A DNA stretch of 64,000 nucleotides from JAFALK01 sp042701975 (GTDB lineage Bacteria; Pseudomonadota; Gammaproteobacteria; Burkholderiales; Burkholderiaceae_C), in contig CP170561.1 in NCBI GenBank assembly GCA_042701975.1, forward strand, positions 3,906,001-3,970,000, written 5' to 3'. The stretch's first letter is position 1. Each line of letters opens with the position of its first letter. The position numbers and the translations under genes are program-made. Below are positions 35,401-43,253 of this stretch, in pieces. A model generated the notes under the pieces. The model worked only from the letters and a program-made list of their open reading frames with translations. It was not told where the DNA came from and searched no databases.

Positions 35401-36284
35401 CCAGCGCACTCACACCCGGCAACGATCTGTTCTCCGATCGCCACGCAGCCCTGGCAACGCAGGCCCGGCTGAGCTGCACCGCCACGGCCTACGCCAACTA
35501 CGAGACGCTGGCCAAGCGCTTCAACGACCAGCTCCGCGGTCGTTATCCGTTTGCTGAACTGAACGCGCCCGATGCCGGCCTGGCCGTGACCAAGCGCTTC
35601 TTCCTCGATTACGCCGAGCAAGGGCCGCCGCTGGCCGCCAGCCTCGCGGCCTCGACCGACCCGCGAGCGCGCAAGGCCCTGGCCTTCCTGAAGCAGCTCG
35701 ACCAGGCCGCCGGCTTCCTGCGCTACAGCCTCGTCGCGGGCGAGATCAGCCAGCCGCTGACGCTGACCCCGGCCTTCCGTTCGAGCCCGCAGTCTTCGCC
35801 AGGCAGCGAGAACGTCATCAGCTGGGCGTTCAGCTCGGGGCCGCGCGTGCTGAGCTTCCCGGGCACCGGCGCCACGACCTTGAGCTGGCCTTTCGGGCAG
35901 GCCTTGAGCCTGGACCTGAGCTGGCCCGATGGTTCCGTCGGCGGCGGCCCGGCGGCCGTGTGGCGGCCCAGCGCCCCGACCGACAGCGCCTTCAGCGTGC
36001 GCGGCGGCACGGTCAGCTTCGCCTTCGGCGGCGATTGGGCCCTGCTGCGGCTGATCGAAAGTCAGCGGCCGATCTCGATCGCGGCTCACGACGCGCTCGA
36101 CCCGACGCAGCTGCTGCTGGAGTTCCGCGTGCCGACGCAGCGCACCGCCGCTGGCGCCAAGCAGCCCACGGGCGCGGAAGCGCGCCTGTACCTCGGGCTG
36201 CGGCTGAGCGGCACAGATCCCAAGACCCAGGCGCCCGCGCCCGTGACCTGGCCCGGTGGCTTCCCGCGGGTGGCCCCGCTTTGA
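32466..36284 (+). CDS. tssM: T6SS membrane-complex protein TssM (IcmF)
   Basis: Inner-membrane channel component, 1272 aa, normal size. A first transmembrane helix is at residues 2-23, and the cytoplasmic NTPase-like domain has an intact P-loop GEAGAGKSS (66-74). Another hydrophobic helix at about 350-370 (IVSLLLGAVLALGTGWSA) precedes the large periplasmic domain. The C-terminal beta-rich domain (TLSWPFGQALSLDLSWPDG) should contact TssJ. It lies 13 bp after tssL. Confidence 0.95.
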   Translation: MVFIGTVIALGLLGSLAYGLLLHQFAPTGDGATGFRWPAAWSPHWPRVGAGNALAHSDLPWLLLIGEAGAGKSSLLASLRGERLREWGEHALAKEPPALSGVAALSLPDGLLWDPDGPAWAAEPRAALRGIARLRPHRPLDGVVWVVSAATLRDADADTLRSLGQRASADFELLRNRLGLLLPVYVVVSRCDALEGFSTFWSAAAGPTQGQQLLGWSAAGVVETEALAGQAMDGFGAELAQLQLHGARDATIADGLAFTLFPRRVEVLREPLHELLRQAFRDQAWQSGFACRGVYFTGALGGDASDAPRDDLAFVAGLARDKLFAERGLARLAGPARWASLRTQRSFQIVSLLLGAVLALGTGWSAYRIGQQVAVLDRTSRALPELGVTACAGGPAVGTALGQIAALDQGLRSVWMPWSWLASAPDGGVAARVQARLLRPVVLPALACKLSASLGQPPHTIATGSDAAARRRAVLADAEQALQLDRQLADYQRLFDGTDAGQRQAALDRLAQGLLGLAPVPSDGGHLAGRALIGMRPSPSIPLQLPTPWVDRLAALPAEVQGLLSAELNAGPERVTAAQALAARRTPKPNTRPGVRDQVQALSDWLAWMDAAWLPLNAERNPCSQAAATLGQQFTALRLNPDERTRLGKSLDQLGSTICFAPLSQTLQTLKLGALQVALVGSDGTMSSPWRRELEGLRTLLAQRFTQVDGDQTLACAAGTSTWQAAAIDTAWSHAREYQRLTETLQLPPLGTSNAVRPLFDQLARVQLERAMNGALRAAQLPAAPIAPDSPAPVDGGMPKRSADFALALQSLLPVQQLYGQLQLTASAANLGSCTRSYAQNALLDLKSLAVASRLYLPGPGSGNLLLDLGPPAVARDYLARQLARAATLVDYAQPFVRLLGNSQAVNDGQPAADQTGPYWAQTATELQRYAQAKDTAGQVGSIEQLVLNQLVTLTGDNCASRLAPPATAAAAAPSASSASALTPGNDLFSDRHAALATQARLSCTATAYANYETLAKRFNDQLRGRYPFAELNAPDAGLAVTKRFFLDYAEQGPPLAASLAASTDPRARKALAFLKQLDQAAGFLRYSLVAGEISQPLTLTPAFRSSPQSSPGSENVISWAFSSGPRVLSFPGTGATTLSWPFGQALSLDLSWPDGSVGGGPAAVWRPSAPTDSAFSVRGGTVSFAFGGDWALLRLIESQRPISIAAHDALDPTQLLLEFRVPTQRTAAGAKQPTGAEARLYLGLRLSGTDPKTQAPAPVTWPGGFPRVAPL

Positions 36285-36297
36285 CCGGAGTTCTGCC

Positions 36298-37416
36298 ATG
36301 ACCCACGTCCTCAACGACATCGCCTTCGCACCCCAGCTCGGTCTGCCCTGGGCGGAGCTGCTGGCGCCCGTCGATCCCCGCGCGCCTGCCGGCACCTCGC
36401 TGCGCGCCGATGCGCTCTATCACGCCATCCAGCGCGCCCGCAGCGCCGACGACGCCAGCCTGCCGATGGGGCAGATGCCGCATGAGCTCAAGCACGCGGA
36501 CTGGCCAGCCGTGCAGGAGCTGGCGGTCCAGGCGCTGTGCCGGCGCAGCAAGGATCTGCAGCTCTGCGTCTGGCTGCTGGAGGCGCTGATGCAGCAGCAC
36601 GGCCTGGCCGGCATCGCGCCCGGCCTGCGCTTGAGCGCGGCCCTGCTGGACCGCTACTGGGAGGGCCTGCATCCCCTCGATGCCGGGCACCGCGCCAACC
36701 TGCTGCGATGGGTCAACCGGCGCCTGCTGCCCACGCTCAAGCTGATCCCGCTGAACCGCGACAACGACTCGGGCTATGCCTGGTCCGACCTCGAACTGGC
36801 GCAGCGCCTGGAGCAGCAGCGTGGTGCGGGCCGCAATGCCGCCGAGCCAGCGCCCGCCGAGGCCGGCCTGGACCTGCAGGCGCTACAGCTGCGCCTGACT
36901 GCAACACCCTTGCAGGCCTGCCAGGCCAACCACGAGACCCTGTGCGAGGCGCGGCGCGCGCTGGCGCTGCTGATCGACGTTGTCGATGCGCGTTTTGAGA
37001 GCGATGCGCCGAGCCTGGGCAGCTTCGCCGCGGTGCTCGAATCCATGCAGTCCTGGTTCGCCGCCGAGCTGCGCCGCCGCGGACAGCCGGTGGGATTGGC
37101 GGCCGCCGCACCGCCGCCGACTGCTCCCGCGCAGCCCGGCGCCGACCGGGCCGCGCCTGCACCGCTGCAGCCGCCGGGCGAGGTGGCCAGCGCGCGCGAG
37201 CAGGCCTACCTCATGCTGGCCCGCGCCGCCGATACCCTGCTGAGCCTGGAGCCCCACAGCCCCGTGCCCTACGTGGTGCAGCGCGCCATCGCCTGGGGTG
37301 GCATGAACACGGCCGAGCTCTACCGCGAGCTCTTTGTGCGCGCAGGCGGTCAGATCCACATCTTTGAATTGCTGGGGATCGCGCAGCCGCAGGACTTGCA
37401 GGACGAAGTGGGCTGA
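36298..37416 (+). CDS. tssA: T6SS assembly protein TssA
   Basis: Starts and guides tail assembly. It has 372 aa from the ATG at 36298. The ImpA-N domain is clear: LLAPVDPRAPAGTSLRAD near the N-terminus, then KDLQLCVWLLEAL, LLDRYWEGLHP and LIPLNRDNDSG. The C-terminal part (about 300-372) is a TssA-type VasJ-like region with EQAYLMLARAADTL and SPVPYVVQRAIAWG. It is the last core T6SS gene in the operon. Confidence 0.92.
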   Translation: MTHVLNDIAFAPQLGLPWAELLAPVDPRAPAGTSLRADALYHAIQRARSADDASLPMGQMPHELKHADWPAVQELAVQALCRRSKDLQLCVWLLEALMQQHGLAGIAPGLRLSAALLDRYWEGLHPLDAGHRANLLRWVNRRLLPTLKLIPLNRDNDSGYAWSDLELAQRLEQQRGAGRNAAEPAPAEAGLDLQALQLRLTATPLQACQANHETLCEARRALALLIDVVDARFESDAPSLGSFAAVLESMQSWFAAELRRRGQPVGLAAAAPPPTAPAQPGADRAAPAPLQPPGEVASAREQAYLMLARAADTLLSLEPHSPVPYVVQRAIAWGGMNTAELYRELFVRAGGQIHIFELLGIAQPQDLQDEVG

Positions 37417-37421
37417 GCAGC

Positions 37422-39533
37422 ATGACGCCGCTCACCGCCTCCCGCGAAGCTGGCTCTGCTGCGCCAGAGCGCAGGCTCGCCGCCGCCGTTGCGGTCGGCG
37501 AGGAAGGCCAGGCTTTCGATGCCTTCTGCGCGCCCCTGCTGGCCGCCTCGCCCCTGCTGGCCACCCGGTTGGCCTCGCCGCTGCTGGGGCGGGCCTGGGC
37601 CGCGGCGCTGGTGATGCACTGGAGCCGGCTGCACCACCTGGGCGGGCTGGACCTGCGCCAGCCGCTGTACGTCGTCGATCTGGCGCCGGCCGAAGGGCAG
37701 CTCGCAGCGGCGCTGCTGCCGGCGCTGGTGGGTGAATTGCGGGCTCACGGCATGCAGGACTGGCCGGTCCGCTACCTGGCCTGCAGCCCGACCCGCGCGG
37801 CACAGACGGCGCTGGACGAGATCCTGGCGCAGCACGCCGGATTGGCCGCGCATCTGGCGTCCGGCCTGCTCGACACGGCCCACTGGCCGGCGCGCACCGG
37901 CCAGCCGCTGGTGCATGGCCGTCAGCGCCAGCCGCTGTTCGGCGCGCGCAATCCGGTGGCGGCCCTGGCCCTGGGCGGCTGGAGCTGCCAGCCCAGCCGC
38001 CTCTACGCCGTGCACCACGGCAGTCTGCGCGAAGGCCGGGTGCGCATTGCAAGCGCAGAAGCCGACGGCTCGCAGCCGCCGCTGAGCTACCACTGGCCGC
38101 AGCTCGAAGCGTCAGCGTGCGCCACGGCCGAAGCACTGCTGCTGGCGCACTACCTCGGCTGCGTTCCGAGTGCCGCGCTGCTGCTGTCCGAATGCGCGCT
38201 GGCCGAGGTCGACGCGGTGGCGAATTTTTCGGCCGGTCGCTACCTGCTGCTCGGCGCCGACGCAGGCGTGGCGGAGGAACGCCAGATCCGCGGCCAGGCC
38301 CTGGCGCCGCCTGAGCAGGTCGAGCCGGGCCGTCTGCTGCTGCCCGTCAACTTCCACGCACTGGCGCAGCACCAGCGCATGGCCGGCGCCGTGGTTGAAC
38401 AGCGGCAATGCGAGGACGGCGGCTGGGTGCTGCACCTGGCCTGCCGGGACGACCCGCTGGGCGTGGACGCCAGCGCCTGGGCGCATCTGGTCCAGACCGT
38501 GCTGCAGGCGCATCCCGGCGATCGCGAGCGCGACTGCGCCAGCGCCGTCGGCGTGCACGACGCCGCGGCGCTCAACCACCAGCTGCGCCGCAGTGCCTGC
38601 GACCCCTGGGTCTTGAGCGATGCCCTGCGTGAACAAGACCCCGCGCAGTTCGCGCACGACCCCATCTCGGCCCGCGCCCTTTGCTGCAGCATCGACGCAG
38701 CCTGGGCCCACGCCGGCCCGGCATCGCGCAGCGCGGCCTTCGGCATGACCCTGGCCCGGCACGCCGCCGAGCTCGGCGACTGGGGCCTGGCGCGGCGCGT
38801 GCTGGCGCAGAGCCAGGCCGAAGACTCCGTGCAGGCCGCGCAGCTCCTGCATCTGCGCGCCGAGCTCGAAGCGAGGACAGGCAATGCCGAAGAAGCGCTG
38901 CAATGGGCGCGGCGCGCCTTGCAGGCTGACACCGGCAGCGCCGCCACGCGCGCTCTGGTGAGCTCGCTGCGCGAACGCCTCTCCCAGTGGCTCGGCCAGC
39001 GCTGGTATGCGCCGCGCCACATGCGCGCCGGCGAGCTGTGCCTGGAGCTGCTGCATGAGGGTCATCGCGAAGAATTGCTCCGGCAGATGCGCGATCCGCT
39101 GATCGGCGTGATGACGCAGATGCACGGCCCGAGGCTCGACGTTGGGCCTGAAGACGAAGGCAGCGTGGAGTACGCCCTGATGCACGCCGGCCACGGCCTG
39201 GTGGGCCAACTCGGTTTCCGGCACCACGCCGACATGGCGCACTTCCACATCTGGATCGGCACGGATCATCAGGGCCAGGGCTTCGGCTCGCAGGCGCTCG
39301 CGGCCCTGCTCGCCGTGCTGGCGGCGGGCGGCATCGAGCATGTGTTCAGCACGGTCTACCGCGACAACCAGCGCTGCCGACGCCTGTTGGCCCGGGCCGG
39401 GTTTGCGGAGCTGCAGGGAGACGACGACGACGAGCTGGTCGTTCATCGGGCAAGCGCTGCGTGCGGCCTGTCGCCCAGCGCGGCGCAGCTGTGGCAGCGC
39501 TGGTCGCAACTCTGCGTGGCATTGGAGGCGTGA
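37422..39533 (+). CDS. Methyltransferase-like / GNAT acetyltransferase fusion, T6SS-linked
   Basis: A 703-aa protein of unknown role, 5 bp after tssA. The N-terminal half has PLYVVDLAPAEGQLA at residues 81-95, which resembles motif I of class I SAM-dependent methyltransferases, with predicted strands and helices around it. A middle section (about 450-530) is helical and TPR-like. The C-terminal 150 residues form a GNAT acetyltransferase with the acetyl-CoA loop DHQGQGFGSQAL and the downstream NQRCRRLLARAGF. The stop overlaps the next gene start as TGATG, so it is coupled to the putative toxins. It could modify a T6SS part or an effector. The methyltransferase call is tentative; the GNAT domain is firm. 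Confidence 0.7.
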   Translation: MTPLTASREAGSAAPERRLAAAVAVGEEGQAFDAFCAPLLAASPLLATRLASPLLGRAWAAALVMHWSRLHHLGGLDLRQPLYVVDLAPAEGQLAAALLPALVGELRAHGMQDWPVRYLACSPTRAAQTALDEILAQHAGLAAHLASGLLDTAHWPARTGQPLVHGRQRQPLFGARNPVAALALGGWSCQPSRLYAVHHGSLREGRVRIASAEADGSQPPLSYHWPQLEASACATAEALLLAHYLGCVPSAALLLSECALAEVDAVANFSAGRYLLLGADAGVAEERQIRGQALAPPEQVEPGRLLLPVNFHALAQHQRMAGAVVEQRQCEDGGWVLHLACRDDPLGVDASAWAHLVQTVLQAHPGDRERDCASAVGVHDAAALNHQLRRSACDPWVLSDALREQDPAQFAHDPISARALCCSIDAAWAHAGPASRSAAFGMTLARHAAELGDWGLARRVLAQSQAEDSVQAAQLLHLRAELEARTGNAEEALQWARRALQADTGSAATRALVSSLRERLSQWLGQRWYAPRHMRAGELCLELLHEGHREELLRQMRDPLIGVMTQMHGPRLDVGPEDEGSVEYALMHAGHGLVGQLGFRHHADMAHFHIWIGTDHQGQGFGSQALAALLAVLAAGGIEHVFSTVYRDNQRCRRLLARAGFAELQGDDDDELVVHRASAACGLSPSAAQLWQRWSQLCVALEA

Positions 39534-40555
39534 TGTACGAGCGGAAAGCAGCGAAGCGAAAACGCGACGAGCCTGTCACGCTGGAGCCGAGGAAGCGGGT
39601 GGCCAGCGAGCGCATCAAAACCAAGAGCACCTTCACGATTCCGCTGTTCGGCCCAGCGCATCAGAAGGACCACATCCTGCGGCACGGTCAGATCGAGCAG
39701 CGTCCCTCGCATCTGGTGACGGCGCAGCCTTTCAACAGCAAGGGGGAGCACGAGGCTTACCTGAGGAATACCGGACTGGAATCCATCAATCCGAAAGGTA
39801 CGCGTCAGCGCAGCCGGCGCGGCTCGATCGGTGACGTCAGGGTGGAGAACGGCGTTTTTCACACCGTCCGCGTCAGCAGCCTGGCCACAAGTCAGGCCCT
39901 GCTGACCAAGACTCCGGAGGATGCCTGGGGCGCCTTCAAAGCCCAGGCGAACAAGATCACGGAGCCCATCACCAACCGTGCCAAAACGCCGCAATCCGCC
40001 AATGCGGCCCTGATCGAAGCCCTCGAACTTGACTACAAGACCGGGACGGGCTGGCAACTCACATCGGGAAAGTTTGCGCAGGGCGTCTCAGGCGGAGCGC
40101 TGGCCAAATTGCCTGCCGAACAGCAAAAGAATCTTTACGCCCCAGGCTATCGGACCGCCGAGAGCCTCGGCCTCACGGCCAAGCCGGAGTGGCAGCACCA
40201 TTCCGAAGTCATGGCGCTCGGCTTGATGGGATCGCTGAGGAACCACGCGGTGGTGATGGGCACCAGCAACCGCAACGACATGTGCGTCAACTGCGGACGA
40301 ACGTTTGGCCTGCAGTTGACTGACAAACACATCGCCTCCATCACCGGCGGCGTGCCGTTTCAGCATCAGAAAGAGGGCCGGGACCTGTTCACGCGCAAGA
40401 ACGACAGCGAGGCCCTGCGAAAGGGAGCCTGGGTCCATCGGAGCGCCCCGATCACCCAACAACTCGGAGCCGGCGCAAGCCTCAACAAGAAGGAAATCGA
40501 GGCCCTGCACAAGACCAATCGCACTGTTCTGAACATCCAGCGTAAAGCCGAGTGA
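39533..40555 (+). CDS. Putative deaminase-fold toxin (T6SS effector candidate) 1
   Basis: A 340-aa protein, no named family recognised. Near the C-terminus, H223-S-E225 and C251-V-N-C254 are separated by 25 residues (E to C) with a predicted helix and strand between. HxE plus CxxC at this spacing is the zinc-binding signature of the cytidine-deaminase-like fold used by many bacterial polymorphic toxins. The CxxC lacks the usual preceding proline (it reads NDMCVNC). The N-terminal 120 residues (IPLFGPAHQKDHILRHGQ onward) are shared with the next gene and may be a delivery or pre-toxin domain. There is no signal peptide. The TGATG overlap with the previous T6SS-operon gene suggests delivery by the T6SS, though the eCIS is nearby. 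Substrate unknown. Confidence 0.65.
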   Translation: MYERKAAKRKRDEPVTLEPRKRVASERIKTKSTFTIPLFGPAHQKDHILRHGQIEQRPSHLVTAQPFNSKGEHEAYLRNTGLESINPKGTRQRSRRGSIGDVRVENGVFHTVRVSSLATSQALLTKTPEDAWGAFKAQANKITEPITNRAKTPQSANAALIEALELDYKTGTGWQLTSGKFAQGVSGGALAKLPAEQQKNLYAPGYRTAESLGLTAKPEWQHHSEVMALGLMGSLRNHAVVMGTSNRNDMCVNCGRTFGLQLTDKHIASITGGVPFQHQKEGRDLFTRKNDSEALRKGAWVHRSAPITQQLGAGASLNKKEIEALHKTNRTVLNIQRKAE

Positions 40556-40559
40556 CGCC

Positions 40560-41594
40560 ATGACCGCCGCCAAGAAACAAAAGACCTCTAACACCAACTC
40601 GAACGTCACGCAGCAGGCCCCGAATCCGGGCGTGCGGACGCGGGCGAGCTATTCGATGCCGATCTTCGGCGACGAGCACGCGCACGACCACACGCTGCAC
40701 CACGGCACACGCGAGCAGCAGACCTTCCATGCGGTGACGACGAAAGAGTTCAAGAGCAAGCAGGCTTACGACACGCACCGCCAGGAGACCGGCCTCACGA
40801 TCCCTCACCCGGACAACCCCAGGGCGCACCTGAGCCGGCGCGGATCCGTCGGCGAGTTCGAGCCGCGCAAGGGTGGCAAGGTCGACACCCTGCGAATCAG
40901 CAGCGCAGCCACCAGCCGCGTGCTCGAAGCCTCCAAGACGAAGCGGTCCCGGGATGTCTATGAAGCCGAAGCCGACCGGATCCAGGGAGGCGTCACGAAT
41001 TCCGTCGGCAAGCGCACGACGACCAATGTGGTCGAAAGCGAAGCGTTCAGCTTCAGCCACACGAACCAGGGCTTCAAGTTCACCGCGCCACCGCAGTTTG
41101 CTCAGGGCACGTCGGCCACGGGCCTGACCTCGGACCAGAGCCCGAAGCAACGCGAGCATCTCTATCGCAAGTCGACCCAGACCGCCAAGAAAGGCGGCTT
41201 CAAGCCCAGCGCGTCCTCGCACTACCACTCTGAACCGCACGCGCTGGGCCTGATGCCGCAGCCGAACAACAACAGCGTGCTGATGACCACCAGCAGCCCC
41301 AACGACATGTGCGTCAACTGCGGGCGCACCTATGCCGACCAGCTGAACGCCACCAACACCGTGTCGGCGATGGGCGGCGTGCCGTTCGGTGGCCAGAAGC
41401 CGGGCTTCGACGGCTTCACGCGCAAGAACGACATGTCCAGCCTGCAACAGGGCGCCGCGGTGTACCGGGCCGAACCCCTCTCTACCTTGCGCAGCAAGAC
41501 GATCAAGCAGGGCGGCAGTTCGATGGACACCCTCAACATGAAGGAAGTCGAAGCCTTGCGCCAATCGGGCCGCACGTTCCTGCACTGGAAATGA
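40560..41594 (+). CDS. Putative deaminase-fold toxin (T6SS effector candidate) 2
   Basis: A 344-aa paralogue of the preceding protein, similar from end to end. It aligns at the N-terminus (MPIFGDEHAHDHTLHHG; LSRRGSVGEFE against RSRRGSIGDVR) and at the core. Putative zinc ligands are at exactly the same residue numbers: H223, E225, C251 and C254, here in SPNDMCVNCGRTY. A segment GGVPFGGQKPGFDGFTRKNDM after the core is also conserved in both. The pair is thus an in-place duplication with strong divergence elsewhere, as is common for toxins. It starts 4 bp after the first copy. Assignment as a deaminase is by motif only. Confidence 0.65.
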   Translation: MTAAKKQKTSNTNSNVTQQAPNPGVRTRASYSMPIFGDEHAHDHTLHHGTREQQTFHAVTTKEFKSKQAYDTHRQETGLTIPHPDNPRAHLSRRGSVGEFEPRKGGKVDTLRISSAATSRVLEASKTKRSRDVYEAEADRIQGGVTNSVGKRTTTNVVESEAFSFSHTNQGFKFTAPPQFAQGTSATGLTSDQSPKQREHLYRKSTQTAKKGGFKPSASSHYHSEPHALGLMPQPNNNSVLMTTSSPNDMCVNCGRTYADQLNATNTVSAMGGVPFGGQKPGFDGFTRKNDMSSLQQGAAVYRAEPLSTLRSKTIKQGGSSMDTLNMKEVEALRQSGRTFLHWK

Positions 41595-41633
41595 GCCCCC
41601 AACCTGACCTCAACTGACCGAAAGGCGACCGCG

Positions 41634-42011
41634 ATGGAGTACCTCCGCAACATGACCATCTTCAAGGCCAACGTGGGCAGCACCACCGGCCCGCTCCAGC
41701 AGGGCCCGCGCGCCGACCTGGACAACAGTCTGCGCAACGGCACCGTCACGCAGCCCTTCACCGGCGCGCTGTTCACGACGAACCGCCGACTGGGCATCCA
41801 TGGCGACCACACGCTCGATGCCCCGACTTCGCACGCCTACCAGCAGCGTGCCCAGAGGGTCGAGTCCGGCGAGATCACCAACTCCACGGCATTCGCCGAA
41901 TCGGCCCTGCAGTGGGCCAAGAAGGGTGAGCCGACAGGCGTGCTCATGAACACAGCAGGTTTCCTCTTGGCCGGCGGCTATGAGGCCAGCAAGCGCAAGA
42001 TCGGCAAATAG
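41634..42011 (+). CDS. Small unknown protein after the deaminase pair (immunity candidate)
   Basis: A 125-aa soluble protein, not recognised. It starts 39 bp after the second putative toxin with an AAAGGCGA-type ribosome site, and is the last forward gene of the cluster. It has no signal peptide. A Gly/Ala-rich C-terminus (NTAGFLLAGGYEASKRK) follows a helical middle. Position directly after toxins is the usual place for an immunity protein, but it could equally be another secreted component; there is only one such gene for two toxins. Confidence 0.6.
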   Translation: MEYLRNMTIFKANVGSTTGPLQQGPRADLDNSLRNGTVTQPFTGALFTTNRRLGIHGDHTLDAPTSHAYQQRAQRVESGEITNSTAFAESALQWAKKGEPTGVLMNTAGFLLAGGYEASKRKIGK

Positions 42012-42021
42012 CGAACGCCGT

Positions 42022-42348
42022 TCAGCCCGACGTGAAGCCGCCCCTCACGATCAGCGTTGCGACAACGCCATCGAGCGTGGGGCGTCGCCCCGCGGGCAGG
42101 CCTTCGTCCAGCGCGCGCTGCCAGGTGCGCGGCAACTGGTGCGACAGCACCGTGCGGCGGCGCAGGTCTTCCGCCTCGACGAGGCTCACCGGCGGTGCGT
42201 GGCGCGGCGATGGCGCGCAGCCCTGCCGGGCCAGCGTCTGGGTGCGCAGATCCTCGTTGGCCGGTTCGGCACGCCCGATCACGGGCCGGGTGTGCCCGGG
42301 CGGCAGGACCAGGGTGATGCGATCGTGCGGTGGACGCGAGGGCTGCAT
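42022..42348 (-). CDS. Hypothetical protein, 108 aa
   Basis: A reverse-strand frame from the ATG at 42348, convergent with the preceding forward gene. The translation looks protein-like (RITLVLPPGHTRPVIG; APPVSLVEAEDLRRRT; a C-terminal TLDGVVATLIVRGGF) and is not explained by a better frame on the other strand. No family is recognised. It could be an orphan or belong to the small divergent gene beside it. Confidence 0.45.
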   Translation of the reverse strand: MQPSRPPHDRITLVLPPGHTRPVIGRAEPANEDLRTQTLARQGCAPSPRHAPPVSLVEAEDLRRRTVLSHQLPRTWQRALDEGLPAGRRPTLDGVVATLIVRGGFTSG

Positions 42349-42417
42349 GGCGCCGCAGTATCCGGGACACCGGCTCGCCCTGGCAAGCGGGCCGGCCTGC
42401 ATGCCATCCTGAGCGCC

Positions 42418-42699
42418 ATGGTCTGGATCTACCAGGAGCCCAGCTTCGGCGCGGCCACGCTGCGGGTGGCGCTCGTGCGCGATCGCGGCCAGGCCGACCT
42501 GTGCGTCTACCGCGCCCACAGCCCGGGCCTGGCCCACGGCGAGACACGCTGGTTCATCACCCGCGACCGGCAGTTCGCGCACCTCACCATCCACCTGTGC
42601 AGCCTGGGCATGGCCGATCTGCGCGTGTGCTTTGTGGACAGCCCGGGCGCCGCGGGCTGGCGGGTGCCGCAGCACCGCTGCAAGGGTCGTTTGCGCTGA
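42418..42699 (+). CDS. Small DUF6150-like protein
   Basis: A 93-aa protein made of about three repeats around an ADLxVY motif: GQADLCVYRAHSPG, then a looser copy ending HLTIHLC, and MADLRVCFVDSPGAAGW. This resembles the DUF6150 family, whose function is unknown. Its start is chosen at the ATG at 42418, where the repeats begin; the open frame upstream has no such pattern. It is divergent from the hypothetical gene before it and convergent with the SPOR gene. Confidence 0.6.
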   Translation: MVWIYQEPSFGAATLRVALVRDRGQADLCVYRAHSPGLAHGETRWFITRDRQFAHLTIHLCSLGMADLRVCFVDSPGAAGWRVPQHRCKGRLR

Positions 42700-42710
42700 G
42701 CGCCGCCCCG

Positions 42711-43232
42711 CTATTTGGGCGCGGCCGGCAGCACGAGCACGGGCAGCGGCGCGCTCAGGTTCAGCTCGCCAGCCAGCGCCGGAGCTTTCTCCAGCGCCAG
42801 CGCTTCGCTCTCGAAGAGGCCAATGGCCACGAGCCAGGACAGGCTGTTGTCGGCCTCGCGCACGGTCAGCTGCCGCACGCCGATGCCGTGCTGCTGCACG
42901 TTCGCCGCCAAGGCGCGCGCCGCCGCCTCGGTCGGGAACTGGCCGGCCAGCAGCGCATAACGCTGCCCCGGCGCCGCGGCCGAGTCGGCCCAGAGTTGCG
43001 CGCGCGGGATGATGGTGGCGCTGGCCGCCGAAGTGGGGGCCGAGGCTGCAGCCGCCGATGCCGATGCAGCAGCCGATGACGCCGCAGACGAAGCCGCGGC
43101 CACGACGCCTGGTGCTGAGGACAGCAAGGCCTGCGTGCTCTGCTGCCAGGACCGCGGCGCCAGCAGGCCGGCCAGGAATGCCACTGCGGCAAAGGCCAGC
43201 AGCACGACAAGGAGCAGGAGCTTGCGGAGCAT
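42711..43232 (-). CDS. SPOR-domain membrane protein
   Basis: A 173-aa protein with one N-terminal transmembrane helix (residues 4-25), an Ala/Ser-rich linker (about 40-75) and a C-terminal SPOR-like domain (RYALLAGQFPTEAAARALAANVQQHG through LSWLVAIGLFESEALAL). SPOR domains bind denuded peptidoglycan at division sites. It follows the sigma-54 activator gene by 21 bp on the same strand and is likely co-transcribed with it. A link to cell-wall passage of the secretion machinery is only a guess. Confidence 0.75.
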   Translation of the reverse strand: MLRKLLLLVVLLAFAAVAFLAGLLAPRSWQQSTQALLSSAPGVVAAASSAASSAAASASAAAASAPTSAASATIIPRAQLWADSAAAPGQRYALLAGQFPTEAAARALAANVQQHGIGVRQLTVREADNSLSWLVAIGLFESEALALEKAPALAGELNLSAPLPVLVLPAAPK

Positions 43233-43253
43233 CGGGCGGCTCGTGAGCAGCCG

